From Persicaria tinctoria (Eukaryota; Streptophyta; Magnoliopsida; Caryophyllales; Polygonaceae): a DNA stretch of 64,000 nucleotides. Both the position numbers and the translations under genes were made by a program. The stretch lies in NCBI GenBank assembly GCA_037127255.1, contig JBANSL010000004.1:21645967-21709966 (forward strand), written 5' to 3'. The notes beneath the pieces were generated by a model, which was not told the origin of the DNA, did not search any database, and worked only from the letters and a program-made list of their open reading frames with translations. Positions 1 to 10,279 of the stretch are shown in pieces; position 1 is the first letter of the stretch; each line of letters starts with the position of its first letter.

Positions 1-175
1 TCATAATATAATTCCAACAATCACAAATACTACTAGTCTTGAAAACAAAACAAATCATAAGATATAGTATTTGAGAAATGAGAAACAAAAATTGGAGAAA
101 GGATCTTTGTGTTGCCAAGGAGGTTGTCGAGGACACCTATCGATCAAGAACTCGTGTGCTCTTGCACAAAAAGGA

Positions 176-816
176 TCATCGTTGTTTATATATACAAGGC
201 TTCAGTTCAGGCCATTCAATCTTGTTGCTTCCTGAACATTGCTTCCCCTATCATATTTTGAAAGAGAAGGGCAACCAAAAAGTTTCAATAAGTGATTCTT
301 TATAAATCAAACCATCAGAGTATTCGTACTAGAAACTAAACAAACTTATCACAAGTCATATTACCTTTTTCTTGAAATAAAACAAAATAAACATTTTATT
401 TGAAAAATCCTGAAACAACGAACACATATATTATCGGCATTAGCATACTGCATATAATTGTTAAATCTGTTAAAACGATTTATCCAAGGCAAACTAGAGA
501 GAACAAACAAACCTTGGAGACAGAGGTATATCCTATATTACAAACAGCTTTTATGAATTTATCTGTATCAGCTCCACCGGTATTAGGATCAAATCTACTC
601 TTCACTTCTGCTATCAGGAGCCATCCACTGAGGAAAAATGTGAAGGGAAAAAAATGTTGGTATGGGATTCAGTGCATAATTTCAAAAAGAACTGCGTACA
701 TGGAAGCATCAGAGCATCGCATGACAATTAAAAGACCTTGGCTTAAGATCTCTGTCTACTTCCAGAAGGTAGCTGTCGTAATTAGTACCCATTAGTGAGA
801 GGCAGAAGACATCAAC
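176..816 (-). pseudogene. RRP8: 3' fragment of an RRP8-like 25S rRNA methyltransferase gene
   Basis: RRP8 proteins are nucleolar methyltransferases that modify an adenine of the large-subunit rRNA. Four exons read on the minus strand: 737-816 (contains VFCLSLMGTNY), 513-627 (LLIAEVKSRFDPNTGG), 365-409 (DFSNKMFILFYFKKK) and a last exon from about 247 or 241 to the stop at 176-178 (IEWPELKPC). Junctions 737/627, 513/409 and 365/247 have GT donors and AG acceptors and keep one frame. Together they match the C-terminal end of the plant RRP8 methyltransferase domain in order. The upstream exon has no acceptor that I can find and lacks two residues expected before FCLSLMG. The SAM-binding N-terminal half is absent from the next kilobase, which is a repeat and a MITE. 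I therefore read it as a truncated copy, although a gene with distant upstream exons is not excluded. Family recognition is from memory of the motif, not from a search. Confidence 0.72.
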
Positions 817-1264
817 ATTTAACAAGCAACAAATAGATATAATCTCATAATCAAGAGTAGTTATAATCTCATACATACATATGCACACTATTTCGGTTCT
901 CACAATCACAACTAACAAGCAATGCTATTTCGAATCTAACATTCTAACAAGCAATTGCTATTTCGGATCTAACACTAACAAGCAACAAATAGATAGAAAT
1001 CGATAAAATCATAGATTGAGATAGAGAGAAACGGAGAAAGAGATAGAGAGACGGCTAGAGAAGTAGAGAGGGTACCGATTTCGGACCTCAATGTTCCCAG
1101 TTCCCACCGAATCAGTCCAGCAGTAGAGTCGGCGGCGGCTGGTGGTCAGGTGGAGATGTCGGGGCCGGCTGGTGGTCAGGTGGAGATGTCGGCGCCGGAG
1201 CTGGTCATCATCTCGAGCTTGGAGGTCGCGAGTGCACTGGTACTTCAACTGGAGTGGAAGAGAA
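817..1264. other. Short duplications beside the RRP8 fragment; no gene
   Basis: No coding exon is recognised here. A segment reading roughly aacaagcaat-gctatttcg-atctaac is repeated between about 910 and 980. A GC-rich 30-bp unit is present twice in tandem at 1131-1160 and 1161-1190. The GC-rich part could be a 5' untranslated region or a first exon of a lost minus-strand gene, but nothing in it identifies a product. Confidence 0.4.
1131..1190. repeat. 30-bp GC-rich tandem duplication
   Basis: Two adjacent 30-bp units share ggctggtggtcaggtggaga and differ only in the first few bases. Length is a multiple of three, but neither strand shows a recognisable product around it. Confidence 0.8.
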
Positions 1265-1880
1265 GAGCATCTCCCATGGTAGGCCAAAAAATGGGTTTTG
1301 GCTTAATTTTGCTCCCACCCTAGGCCAAAACCCATTTTAGCCTTTTTGTTTTTGGCCTATTTCCAAAACAAAGGCTAAATTTGGCTTCCTCTTTTGGAAG
1401 GCCAAATGCTATTTATTGATTTGTTTTTAAGTGTTTAATATTTATGTAAATCTATAAATAATACAATTATAAATCTATATATTATATAGTTATGATTTTT
1501 AATTAAAAATAAAAATTATAGTATTGTAAAGTTATTCAAGATTTCTTCGATATGAATATATTATTTGACATATTTAAATTATCATTGCATAAATAATATT
1601 TTTAGAAAATGACATTAATCCTTTTTATTATAGATTCATCAGAATTATAATAAAAAATAAATATTATGTTGCTTAATGTACTAAAGATAGGATCGAGTAA
1701 CGGAAATAAGATGTGAAAGTTCTAAATTATATGATGTTTATAGGAAATTTAGCCTGCAAAAAATGGCCTACGGTGGGAACAACAAAACCGTATAATAGGC
1801 CAAAAAAGAATATTCAATAGAATATTCTCTTTAGGTAGGCTATTTTCCCTAGCCATTATGGCTTACGGGGGAAGATGCTC
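1265..1880. mobile_element. MITE with GAGCATCT terminal inverted repeats
   Basis: The left end begins GAGCATCTCCCATGGTAGGC. The right end is its imperfect inverted copy, ending gaagatgctc. The inner arms also mirror each other (ggccaaaa at the left, ggccaaaaaagaat near 1799 and ggcttacggggg at the right). The interior (about 1430-1740) is very A/T-rich and has no ORF. This is the layout of a short non-autonomous DNA transposon. The flanks both contain gaagag, which could be a target duplication but is not a clean one. The superfamily is not certain; Harbinger-like or Mutator-like are the main options. Confidence 0.65.
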
Positions 1881-1956
1881 GAAGAGGGAGGCTTGACCGC
1901 TTTAGTTATGCGGCTGAGTGAAAGAGCCGACAGATTAGGGTTTAGGTAAAAGGCAT

Positions 1957-1958
<2 letters not shown>

Positions 1959-1990
<32 letters not shown>
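1959..1990. repeat. (TA)16 microsatellite
   Basis: An uninterrupted run of sixteen TA dinucleotides sits at the left side of the following GGGTCGGGTGA-rich element. Confidence 0.95.
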
Positions 1991-1996
<6 letters not shown>

Positions 1997-1997
<1 letters not shown>

Positions 1998-2201
1998 ATA
2001 TGTCGGGTGATTCACGGGTCGGGTGATGGGTCGGGTGACGGGTCGGGTGATGGGTGAAATTACTACCATCCGAATCCGACCCGATCCACCACCCGTTCAC
2101 CCGTCACCCGTTTAATATCCACCTTGAATCGGATTTTTACCCATTTTTTTGGGCCGGGTGAAGCGGGTACCCGTCGGGTGCGGGTGAGATTGCCACCCCT
2201 A
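1997..2201. mobile_element. hAT-type non-autonomous element end, GGGTCGGGTGA repeats
   Basis: Tandem GGGTCGGGTGA-like units (about 2010-2055) face an inverted set of CACCCG units (2085-2115). The right end at about 2190-2201 reads as the inverse of TAGGGGTGGCAATCTCACCC, a terminus I associate with common plant hAT MITEs. No matching left terminus or 8-bp duplication is visible, so the left boundary is open; the adjacent TA run may have disturbed it. Confidence 0.5.
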
Positions 2202-2554
2202 CATGAGAGGAGAGAAGAGAAGATGCCGACCGGAACCCGAGGCATTAACAACCGGCGACGAGAGCCCTAGGCTACCGGGAAGGAGAGGTGGAGAAGGAGA
2301 GCGACCCAAGAAGACGGCTCAACAAAAAAAACTAAGGACTTGGAGAGGAGTGTTCGACGCCCAACCTAGAGGAGAAGGAGAAGGAGGTTCGTCCATGAAT
2401 CGGTATTAGCAGTCGTCGGATGCGTCGCTAGGGGTGGTGGAGGCACCGTTCGACTCGCCGGAGGTGGTGATGGAGCCGCCAGCCAGGTAAGTCGATTTAG
2501 GGTTTGCTAATTGGGGTTTCGATTTATGTTCACTATTATAAATTTGTTATTTAA
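2202..2554. other. GC-rich unassigned sequence with a possible donor site
   Basis: A purine-rich stretch could encode 68 residues from 2203 on the plus strand, but the residues are low complexity. CCAG|GTAAGT at about 2485-2494 followed by tagggtttg resembles a plant first-exon donor. This could be a 5' untranslated exon of a plus-strand gene. No downstream exon was found. Confidence 0.25.
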
Positions 2555-2838
2555 TATCGGGTAATAGCCAATGTCTTTAAAAAAATCGATGTCTATGCGT
2601 GGGATGTTAAAAGTCAGAAGTTTTTCACATCGGCCAGAACCCGATGTCTTTGTTTGTTATAACATCATTTATATTTTTAAGTCCGATGTCTTTGTTATCA
2701 TATAACATTGATTATAAAATATAACCGATGTTATAACATACAAAGACATTGGCTATTACCCGATGTTAAAATGTTTTGACTTTTTACATCCCCACATAGA
2801 CATCGATTTTTTTAAAAGACATCGGCTATTACCCGATG
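2555..2838. mobile_element. Foldback element with ACATCGG/CCGATGT arms (CACTA-like)
   Basis: The left arm (2555-2615: tcgggtaatagcc, then atcgatgtctatgcgtgg) is matched in inverted order by the right arm (about 2775-2838: ccccacatagacatcgat, then ggctattacccga). An extra partial arm lies at 2742-2765. Repeated short palindromes containing CATCGG and CCGATG are typical of the subterminal region of plant CACTA derivatives. The CACTA tips themselves are not seen, so the class assignment is an inference. Confidence 0.55.
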
Positions 2839-2873
2839 TGAAATGACATATTTGCGTTTTTTTTAATTATCGT

Positions 2874-2943
2874 AGAATATGCGGGATTTGAACCCGCATC
2901 TTTTTGTTTGAACACAATGCTCTACCATTTGAGCTAATAGGCT
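2874..2943 (-). pseudogene. Decayed tRNA gene (tRNA-like)
   Basis: On the minus strand the order acceptor, TA, GCTC..GAGC D-stem, anticodon loop TTCAAAC, and a perfect GCGGG-TTCAAAT-CCCGC T-arm can be read. The acceptor stem keeps five of seven pairs. The anticodon stem keeps three of five pairs, and the variable region is two bases short. If real, the loop would present CAA (Leu). The intact T-arm and D-arm make chance unlikely, but the broken stems argue against function. It directly borders the foldback at 2555-2838. Confidence 0.55.
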
Positions 2944-3469
2944 TTAAATTAGATAGAATGTTTTTACATAATAGCAAAAAACGCATGTGAAACTTAAGAA
3001 GCAAAGAAACAAGGAAAATAAACTAATACTACATAGCAATAATTCTTGTACATCTTGTTCATGAGAAACACTTCTCTTAGCTACTTGATAAATGAACGAT
3101 TGAAGTATGTCTACACATGAAGGCTAATTTTACGTATTTAGATAGGTTAAAATCTACTTCTCTACATAGTTCTACACACATGAACATTAAAATCAGTAGC
3201 CTTTGGGGCGTCCTGATTTCTGACTTTTGCATTATTTTAGATCATTATCATTTCACAAGTTAAATTCAACCCACCATCGTTATAAAAATCAAGCCATACT
3301 CTTTTTTCACAATGATCACTAATATAACATGCACAAAACCCCCCGTTTGGGTGAGCAGAGATCATTCCTCTCTAGCATGCTACAACAAGATTTGTAACAA
3401 AATTTTTTATCAACCATACGTATTTTTGTTCCTATAATTGGAAGTAAAAAGTTGAAGAGGAAGCACACC
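2944..3469. other. A/T-rich spacer, no feature recognised
   Basis: Between the tRNA-like sequence and the stop codon of the unrecognised gene there is no ORF, repeat or terminus that I can support. It is probably the 3' flank of the minus-strand gene ending at 3470. Confidence 0.4.
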
Positions 3470-4471
3470 TTATGCAGAGCATTCCCAAGCCTCATCATCA
3501 GAGCCAGACTTCTCTTTCTGGGCCACCAACAACAACATCTCTAAACGTTTATCGAAGAGCAATGCACTCTCATCTCTCTTGTCTAGCTCAGCAGCCTCAA
3601 CCTCAAGCCACTTCTCAACCAGATCATCAAGATTGTTACCACCCTGGTCAACATTAGCAGCTCCCCCTGATCCTGGGGCACTGGGAGCTGTCGTCCTGAG
3701 AGAAGAATCACCTGATGGTGGCAGAAGAGTTAGAAGCATTGCCCTGAACTCTCTTGTGTCTGCAAATGCCTCAAAGTTGCATGCCGTTGTATCCAAGCGA
3801 TACTCCCTAATCTTCCTAACACCATACCTGCATAAAAGGAAAAAAGAAAAAAAAAACAGTACAAGCTCTTCAAAAACTAACTTGCACATGTAAACAATAA
3901 TGCTATTAATGAGACAGCTCAAACTGCAGTGATTTTTTCAGAAAAGGAACAATCACCTAGACATAGATAAGTGCAGACAAACACGATTTGGATCAATATA
4001 GCCATGTAACTGATCTGGATCAATATCCCTCAATCTATCTGTGTACCTTAATCAAGAAAGAAGAAAAAAGAACATGACATGCGTCATTGGATATAAAACA
4101 GGATGCATACAAAATAAAGAACAAGTTAACATCAAATCAATATCATAAAAGAATGGTATAGCTTTATGAGAATAACAACACTAGAAAATATTAGAACTGC
4201 ATTAGAAAATTTAACCATTTAAAATAACTAATGCTAAGAGCGGCTTGATCGTCCAATCCATGTATATGCAACCAAAATTTCACCAAATAACTTTAAAAAT
4301 TAATTCTTTATTTTAACCAATTTATCAATATAATATATATCTAAATGTTAAGCACATATCAACCAATACAAATAAAATAGCACCAATAAACAACAAGGAG
4401 TTACCTACTCAGTACATCAGTCACACCAAGTACTTGACAATAATGATGCACTGAGCATGTAACTCCTTCAA
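3470..4471 (-). CDS. Three exons of an unrecognised plant gene (C-terminal end)
   Basis: Three minus-strand segments join in one open frame through consensus introns: 4405-4471, 3957-4046 and 3470-3827. Both introns have GT donors and AG acceptors, and split codons are restored at each join. The joined product runs through [45 protein letters not shown] and a tail with [17 protein letters not shown]. It ends with DDEAWECSA and a stop at 3470-3472. The tail is acidic and probably helical. The N-terminal part is missing: the first visible exon starts after an AG at 4472-4473 and I find no convincing exon further up to the LTR at 4971, which may have truncated the gene. Consistent splicing and balanced codon use suggest a real gene rather than transposon sequence. 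I do not recognise the family and assign no function. Confidence 0.6.
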
Positions 4472-4553
4472 CTTAATGATGCACTTGATCAGAATTTACC
4501 AGCACTTGGTTTTAACCCAACATCAGTCACACCAGGTACTTGACAATAATGCA
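4415..4553. repeat. Local 30-bp duplication overlapping an exon
   Basis: The segment atcagtcacaccaagtactt (4415 onward) recurs with one change at about 4525-4553. The first copy lies in the exon 4405-4471 and the second lies in its upstream intron or flank. Confidence 0.7.
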
Positions 4554-4970
4554 TATCAGGCAGCTGCATTTTTACTTAAACTAAAAGCTAAAATATGTAT
4601 TTTACTTAAACTAAAATCTAAAATCTAAAACTAAACTTACTAAAATTGAATCTAATATCTAGAATCTAAGAAAGAATTGAACGAAAGGAGCTGCAAATGC
4701 ATCTAAAGCTATTGAACCTTTGACTAATAAACACGCAAGCAGGACTTTACCAAAAAAAAAAGCAAGCAGAAGATTTAGCAGGCTGATGTACCTGAAGATA
4801 TAAAAGGTTTACTTAGCAGGCTAATGTATCGAAATGAAAGAAAATGTATAAAATCCAAATAAGTGGGAAGCTCTCCAAGAGCCAAGGCATCCCGACTAGG
4901 CAACATAAATGCAACAACTGAACACCCACAAGAACTAATATAGGCTCAAGAAAAAAATCACAGCAAGTGT
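4474..4970. other. A/T-rich flank between gene fragment and LTR
   Basis: No further exon can be placed with confidence. A possible acceptor on the minus strand lies near 4790 (tatcttcag), but the following sequence gives no recognisable coding. The region ends abruptly at the LTR terminus at 4971. Confidence 0.35.
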
Positions 4971-6827
4971 TGTTGTAGGAGGAAATCGAGATTGCAATAA
5001 AATATAAGTAAAGTAAAGCAAACTAGATTCTGTCCCTTGCAAATAATTACAAGGCCTCCTCCTGTTGTAGCAGCGAGAAGTCAGGATCGATCCTCGATGA
5101 AGCGAGTCAGCGGATCTTAGGCAACGGAGAATCTCACAAGCAGAAAATCAAACAGACAGACAGAAATAATAGAGAAAAGCAGAAAAGAAAGCAAAGCACA
5201 GAAAACTGGTCGATATCAACCATTGTTACTCGATATCGACCAACAGTGCTCAAAATCGACTAACAGAAAGCCAAACTCAACAATTAACTCGACCTCGACG
5301 AATTCAACTCGACATAGACCAAATTTTCTCGATGTCGACAAAATATGCCCGAAATCGACTTACACAGAAACTAAAATTTGCAACTTTTTTCGAACGAAAA
5401 CGAATGTAAACACGAAATTAACTCAATAAACTAAAGACTTCCAAGATCAGGGTTTCAACAGCACAACAATAACCATGTAAAATAGCACATAAAGGCATAA
5501 AAGATCATGCTTTTCATCAAATAACTTTCGTTATTAACAAATAGGAAGATAGAGGCTTTCGCATAAACCCTAATTGTTACTAACCCTTTTCACATAATTA
5601 ACCCAAGTTGTATTAAGATCACTTTCGCTTCAATAACACAAACAATGATCACCTTCAACTTTCGCAAAAGAATCATGCTTTCAGGGATAGAAGACGAATT
5701 GCATAAAAAGCTTGTACCTTTACCGCATCACCTCACATGGCTACCGTCAGGCTCACCCCGACCCTAGAAGTGGGTGACTACTCGCTCTTCATCATAAATA
5801 GACTCATCAATAATAAAAGGAAATAACTTTGCATTAAAAATAAAACTAAAAAGAAAGTTTTCAACCGAACAAGCCAAATCCGCTCTTGCCTTTCCACCTT
5901 GCTCTCGCCACAAGCTCTCTCTCTCTACTTACTACCTCTTCTCCTTCTCTAGAATTGAATGAATGGAAATCAGCCCTAAGGCTTTATTTATAGGCTTCAT
6001 TCTCTCTCTCTAATTAGGAAAGAAAAATATATCTAAATCTATTGGATTCGGGATAACACTTGATAGATCTTGATGGAATTTGATAGATCTTGATGGAATT
6101 CTCTCTCTGTAGGCTTTATTGATAGCACTTGATAGATCTTGATAGAATTTGCTCTCGAAAATATCTCCATTGGATTTGGGATAGAATCTTAACAAGATCC
6201 GGACTACTCGATTTCGTCTTCTGTGGATCAACTCGATATCGAGTAGTTTCCTCGATATCGACCAAGGTTTTCTCCGTCGATCTCGGCTCCAAGAAGTGAA
6301 AATCGACTTGGTGATTACTCGATATCGAGTAGTTTCCTCGATATCGACCTGAACCTCTCAGCTCCAGCTTGCTTCGTCGATTCCTGGGTCTTTGACTCGA
6401 TATGGGTTACTCGATATCAACTTAGGACAGTTGATATCGACTTCTGTGTACTTCTTCTTCCTTAGCTTCCTCGATTCTGGCTAACTCTGGTGGAAATCGA
6501 TTGTTTTACTCGATATCGAGTAAGGTAACTCGATATCGACCAAGCTGCGTTGACTCGATTTTCTTGCTTCCAGCTCGACTTGTCCTTGTTCCGTTGCTCC
6601 TTGACCTTGGGCTTCTGTAGTTGACTTCGAGTTTTTCTTCCTTTCTCAGAACTGCTGTAAATTGCTTCGATTTCTGTGAAATTAAACAGAAACTGGTGTA
6701 GATTCCATAATTTGGCAAATAATCATAAACTACATAAATTTTGTACTATTCCAGCCCAAATGTATGAAATGCATGCGGAAATCGATTTAAAAGTAACTAT
6801 AAAACATGGCGAATTAGGCTCACATCA
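4971..6827 (-). repeat. LTR of element H (1857 bp)
   Basis: It begins TGTTGTAGGAGG and ends CACATCA on the plus strand, which is TGATGTGAGCC...CTACAACA in element orientation. It contains a minus-strand TATA box (tttatttatag near 5981) and nine exact TCGANNTCGA motifs, most of them with TA as the spacer. The motifs lie in two clusters at about 5215-5365 and 6200-6545. Confidence 0.85.
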
Positions 6828-6841
6828 AACACCCCATACTT
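6828..6841 (-). other. Polypurine tract of element H
   Basis: Adjacent to the LTR, the minus strand reads aagtatggggtgtt, the same purine-rich tract found next to the 3' LTRs of A and B. It would prime plus-strand DNA synthesis. Confidence 0.7.
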
Positions 6842-8046
6842 AAGCTTGCTTGTCCTCAAACAATACTTTTAATCGTCATATAGGGGAAGAAATCAAAACT
6901 CTCAACATATTAGATTCGTTGTCATATGTCCCTGCAATCAATTACCATCATCGAAAATGTACTTATGCCACAAATCCATGCATGTGCAAATAAAAAGTAA
7001 CATCTACTCACAAAAGGAGGGTTATGCAAAACAATTCATGTGACAAAGCATTAATAATCAAGAGGACTTTAATTTAAGCTCAAATAAGGAGTAGATTTGG
7101 TAAAAGGCTAAAGGTGGACAATTTTTGGCAATGTGGTGCTAATAATCCGGGGAAATGGAGTATTTTCAAACTTTCTTAACCACATCCCTTCTTTATAAGA
7201 TTCATCACCTTCCCGAATACTTTTTTTTTTTAATAATAATGCTTTTACCACTCTGACCTCAGCACTGCCTTCTCGCGAGTCGCAAACATGGGTGTCATGA
7301 ATGGCCCAGGATACTTAGTGCTTTGGACTCCACACCTGTGTGTCCCATCTCACTGAACTATTATCTCAGTAAGCAGAGTCGATCTACCTTTATCTCCTGA
7401 GGTGATCAAATTTTCTTTTCACTCATTAAATTTTCCATATATTTCAAACATTCCTTCCAAACTCCAATAATGATAATAAAAACACAAACACCATATAACA
7501 TCTCCATAATGTAACATTATTCTCAACATAATCCCCGGATATAAATAAGGTAAAGAATGGCAATATTTAGAACATGTGGCGCAATGTATGAAATAAGGCA
7601 TAATATGGATCTTGTGATGCATAAGCATAGGTAAAGGCTAGGATATAACAATATGAGCATTATATGAAAATATAAAGTCCTCCATCCTCTTATCTTGCAA
7701 CATGTCAAAAACAACATCAAATTTTACCTCATTTCATGATTTTCATTAAAATATGCACTTCATTGTGACTTCCCTTTACTTGGCAATTTCATGCTATATC
7801 TCTAATGAATCCAATTTTGCATCGTCGAGTTCAATAAAGCTTCCTTGACACTTATTCAAAATTTTCAATGGGGGTCATTTTTTCAAACTCTGGAAAACAT
7901 GCATATAAGCACATAAATCAATAATGAATTCCAAAATAGCCATGTATAAGCAATTCAAGAAATAAACCTTAAATATGCACACAAAATGTCAAATATAGCC
8001 AAATATGCATAAAGTAAGCCCTTCCCCCACCCCATACTTAAATATT

Positions 8047-8062
8047 ACAGTGTCCTCACTGT
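8047..8062 (-). other. Perfect 6-bp stem hairpin, internal region of H
   Basis: ACAGTG-tcct-CACTGT forms a perfect hairpin next to a second PPT-like tract (accccatactt near 8029-8039). The same hairpin and tract occur in element A at 28273-28288. Confidence 0.6.
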
Positions 8063-8396
8063 ATAAAAGAATAAGGGTAAAGAAAGAAACTCACTAGACA
8101 TGTGTGCTAATCGTTAGAATCGAGTGTTATGTTCTGGGCCGAGTCCGATTTTAGCCTGCTTCTATCCCCATGGACCTGAAAAATGTAGAAGAGAAATACC
8201 CACAATAGAGAAACTAAAAGTTCAAAACCAAAAACAAAAAGCAACAATGTCCAAAAGTCCAAAAATAAATGTCTATTTACAAGATCTAGATTTTATAGTC
8301 GCTAAGCCGACTTCTCCATGAAGCTCAAGGTAGCATTTGCAGGGCCCATGTAGCTTGGGCTTCAAACATGACTCCATTCTTGTCCATCAGCTGCAA

Positions 8397-8771
8397 TCAT
8401 CCGGAATGGATCTTGTTTACAATGAAAGGCCCCATCTTCTTCTTGCTGAATTTGTTAGGAAACCAATGATCCTTTGATTTGGACACATAGAGCTTGTCTC
8501 CAACTTCATATTCTTTGGGCTCATCATTGGAAATCCTACATAAGTGCACATACCAAGGCAAACCTCTCCAATGTATAGATAAATCATTAATGGAAATAGG
8601 AGAAGAAAGATCCATACCTTGGCTTACCTTCGCAGAATCGGACTTCGGGACCTCAATGTCTGGTCGATTTCGAGTAAGGTTACTCGACATCGAGGAATCC
8701 GGCTCGTCTGGTGGACTGCTGGTCGAGGAAGGAGAATTCGAGGAAGAAGAATGTTGGTCGACTTCGACCAA
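8397..8771 (-). pseudogene. Element H pol remnant: RNase H-integrase linker fused to integrase C-terminus
   Basis: The minus frame gives an acidic, Ser-rich linker with TCGA-encoded residues (SSMSSNLTRNR), then a segment equivalent to the sequence before the integrase zinc finger (WRGLPWYVHLC). It continues directly into the integrase C-terminal end (YEVGDKLYVSKS, FPNKFSKKKMGPFIV). In element A these two parts are separated by the whole integrase core. About 400 codons, including the catalytic Asp-Asp-Glu residues, have therefore been lost in one internal deletion. Confidence 0.65.
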
Positions 8772-8830
8772 TTTGGTCGATGTCGAGTTGCCCTAGGCTT
8801 CTAGTGGATTGCTCGTCGAGAAAGGCAAAG

Positions 8831-9502
8831 AGGTAGTCGAACGAAAAACCAGCACTCCGCCCACCACACTCCCGGAGAGCCACTTCTTTCTTTTTTTGAA
8901 GTTTATTACCCACAAGACCAACCGACGTCGGGGTCGGAACCAGTAGGGCAGAGGTGGTAAAGGGTAAAAGAGGTCGAGACTGAGAACGGACTCGCCAAAA
9001 AAAGGCATTTCAAGGGAAGACTCCACGAGAATTAGAGCAAATCTGGAAGGATTACCCAAAAAAATGAAGAACAAAAGACACCAAGCATACCTTTGTTCAG
9101 AGGAGCACCGGAAAGACAAGATCCCACTCCCAGGACGAGCGAAGATCCAAACCGACATCGCTACCACCAGTATTTGGTCCTCCACCCAGCAAGTCCATGG
9201 AGGACGATTGATAACGACGATCACACGGGAAATACTTACAGACTCAACGACCGGAGAACCGCCAATTGGAGCAAACAAAGATCGATCGAGAAGAGATTGG
9301 GGACAAGAGGGGCTCTTGTCGACTAACAACATTCCGATTTAAATTATGCTTCATCCCGCTTCTATATGCGAAAATTTAAAATAATATTTGGAGTTCTTTA
9401 ATAAGTTCGGAATTGGAATTTGAAAACCTATTTTGATCGAGTCGGGTTAAGACCGAGAAAGCGGGTTTTGGGATTTGATTTTAGGGTATTTCAAACTTTG
9501 AG
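8831..9502. other. Unassigned sequence with gene-like composition
   Basis: Base composition is balanced and unlike the flanking LTRs. The minus strand could code for 179 residues from 9332, with possible donors at about 9230 (CTGTAAGT) and 9091 (AAAGGTATGC), while a 92-residue plus frame runs from 9064. None of these shows a domain I know. It may be the 5' part of a disrupted host gene, and I leave it unassigned. Confidence 0.25.
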
Positions 9503-9511
9503 GGACCACGC
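9503..9511. repeat. 9-bp target duplication GGACCACGC, left copy
   Basis: Identical to 10271-10279 on the far side of the foldback element; a 9-bp duplication is the Mutator-superfamily signature. Confidence 0.9.
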
Positions 9512-10270
9512 GAATTTTTTTTGAAAATGGTCAAAAACACAAAAAACGTTTTTGGAAAATAGCCAAAGATCCAAACTAATTTGGAAAATAGCCAAAGTAG
9601 GGCTAAGTCGCTGTTTAAAACAGCCACTTAGGCTCAGGTATTAAAAAAAAAATACAAAGTCGTTGTTAACAACGATTTTGTATTTTTTTTTAATTTTGGG
9701 TAAAATTCGTAATTAAAAGAATAAAATGGGAAAAAAATATATAATAGTAGAGTCGCTGTTTGAAACAGCGACTCTATCTAATTATATTAAGAAAAAATAA
9801 CTAAGGATGAGTGAGGGAGGAAAAAGGTGGAGAGAGAAGGGTGAAGTGGGGCCTGTCGGCCTGGGACACCAATAGGGAGAGAGAGAGGAGGGAGTAAAGT
9901 GGGAAAGAGAGGGAATAGTATAAATAGGAGGAGTGGGGCCTACTTGGGGTACGACAAGTGAGAGAGAGAGGAGGGATTAAAGTGGGTGATTGGGTACACT
10001 AGAACCGTTGTTTATAACAACGGTTCTATATTTTTTTCCACTTTATTCTTTTAATTACAAATTTTAGTAAAATAAAATAAAATTAAAGCACAAAGTCGCT
10101 GTTATAAACAGCGACTTTGTTATTTTATTATTATTTTTTTAATACCTGAGGCTAAATCGCTGTTTAAAACAGCAACTTAGCCCTACTTTGACTATTTTCC
10201 AAATTAGTTTGGATCTTTGGCCATTTTGCAAATATTTTTTTGTGTTTTTGACCATTTTCAAAAAAAATTC
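9512..10270. mobile_element. Mutator-like MITE with long inverted repeats (759 bp)
   Basis: The element starts GAATTTTTTTTGAAAATGG and ends with its inverse. The arms stay complementary for about 130-140 bp (9512 to about 9650 and about 10135-10270), with some substitutions. It is flanked by a perfect 9-bp duplication. There is no ORF. The interior holds further small palindromes built on GTCGCTGTT..AACAGCGAC (near 9612, 9752, 10094 and 10152) and a purine-rich direct repeat (about 9880-9900 and 9960-9985). It is a non-autonomous element of the foldback type. Confidence 0.85.
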
Positions 10271-10279
10271 GGACCACGC
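10271..10279. repeat. 9-bp target duplication GGACCACGC, right copy
   Basis: Perfect match to 9503-9511. Confidence 0.9.

Larger units (their letters stand above)
4971..8830 (-). mobile_element. Element H: truncated Athila-type Gypsy remnant
   Basis: A 3' LTR (4971-6827), a polypurine tract and about 2 kb of internal sequence lie in minus orientation. The internal part around 7200-7400 and 8280-8320 matches the 3' internal region of element B in inverted orientation, for example the stretch equivalent to B 43620-43760 and B 42720-42745. So H belongs to the same family as A and B. The element is missing its 5' LTR, gag and most of pol. Its right edge is not sharp; TCGA-bearing sequence ends near 8830. 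Confidence 0.8.

Noticed and set aside
1009..1287. 92-codon minus-strand ORF as the 5' exon of RRP8
   Set aside because: Its ATG lies inside the MITE and its residues come from the 30-bp tandem repeat, with no match to the RRP8 N-terminus.
4971..6827. CRISPR-like array of short palindromic repeats
   Set aside because: Spacing is irregular, the repeats are only 10 bases, they occur in both LTRs and coding sequence, and the host is a plant.
8793..9332. 179-codon minus-strand ORF as a gene
   Set aside because: No domain, hydrophobic and low-quality composition, and it overlaps possible splice signals that would break it.
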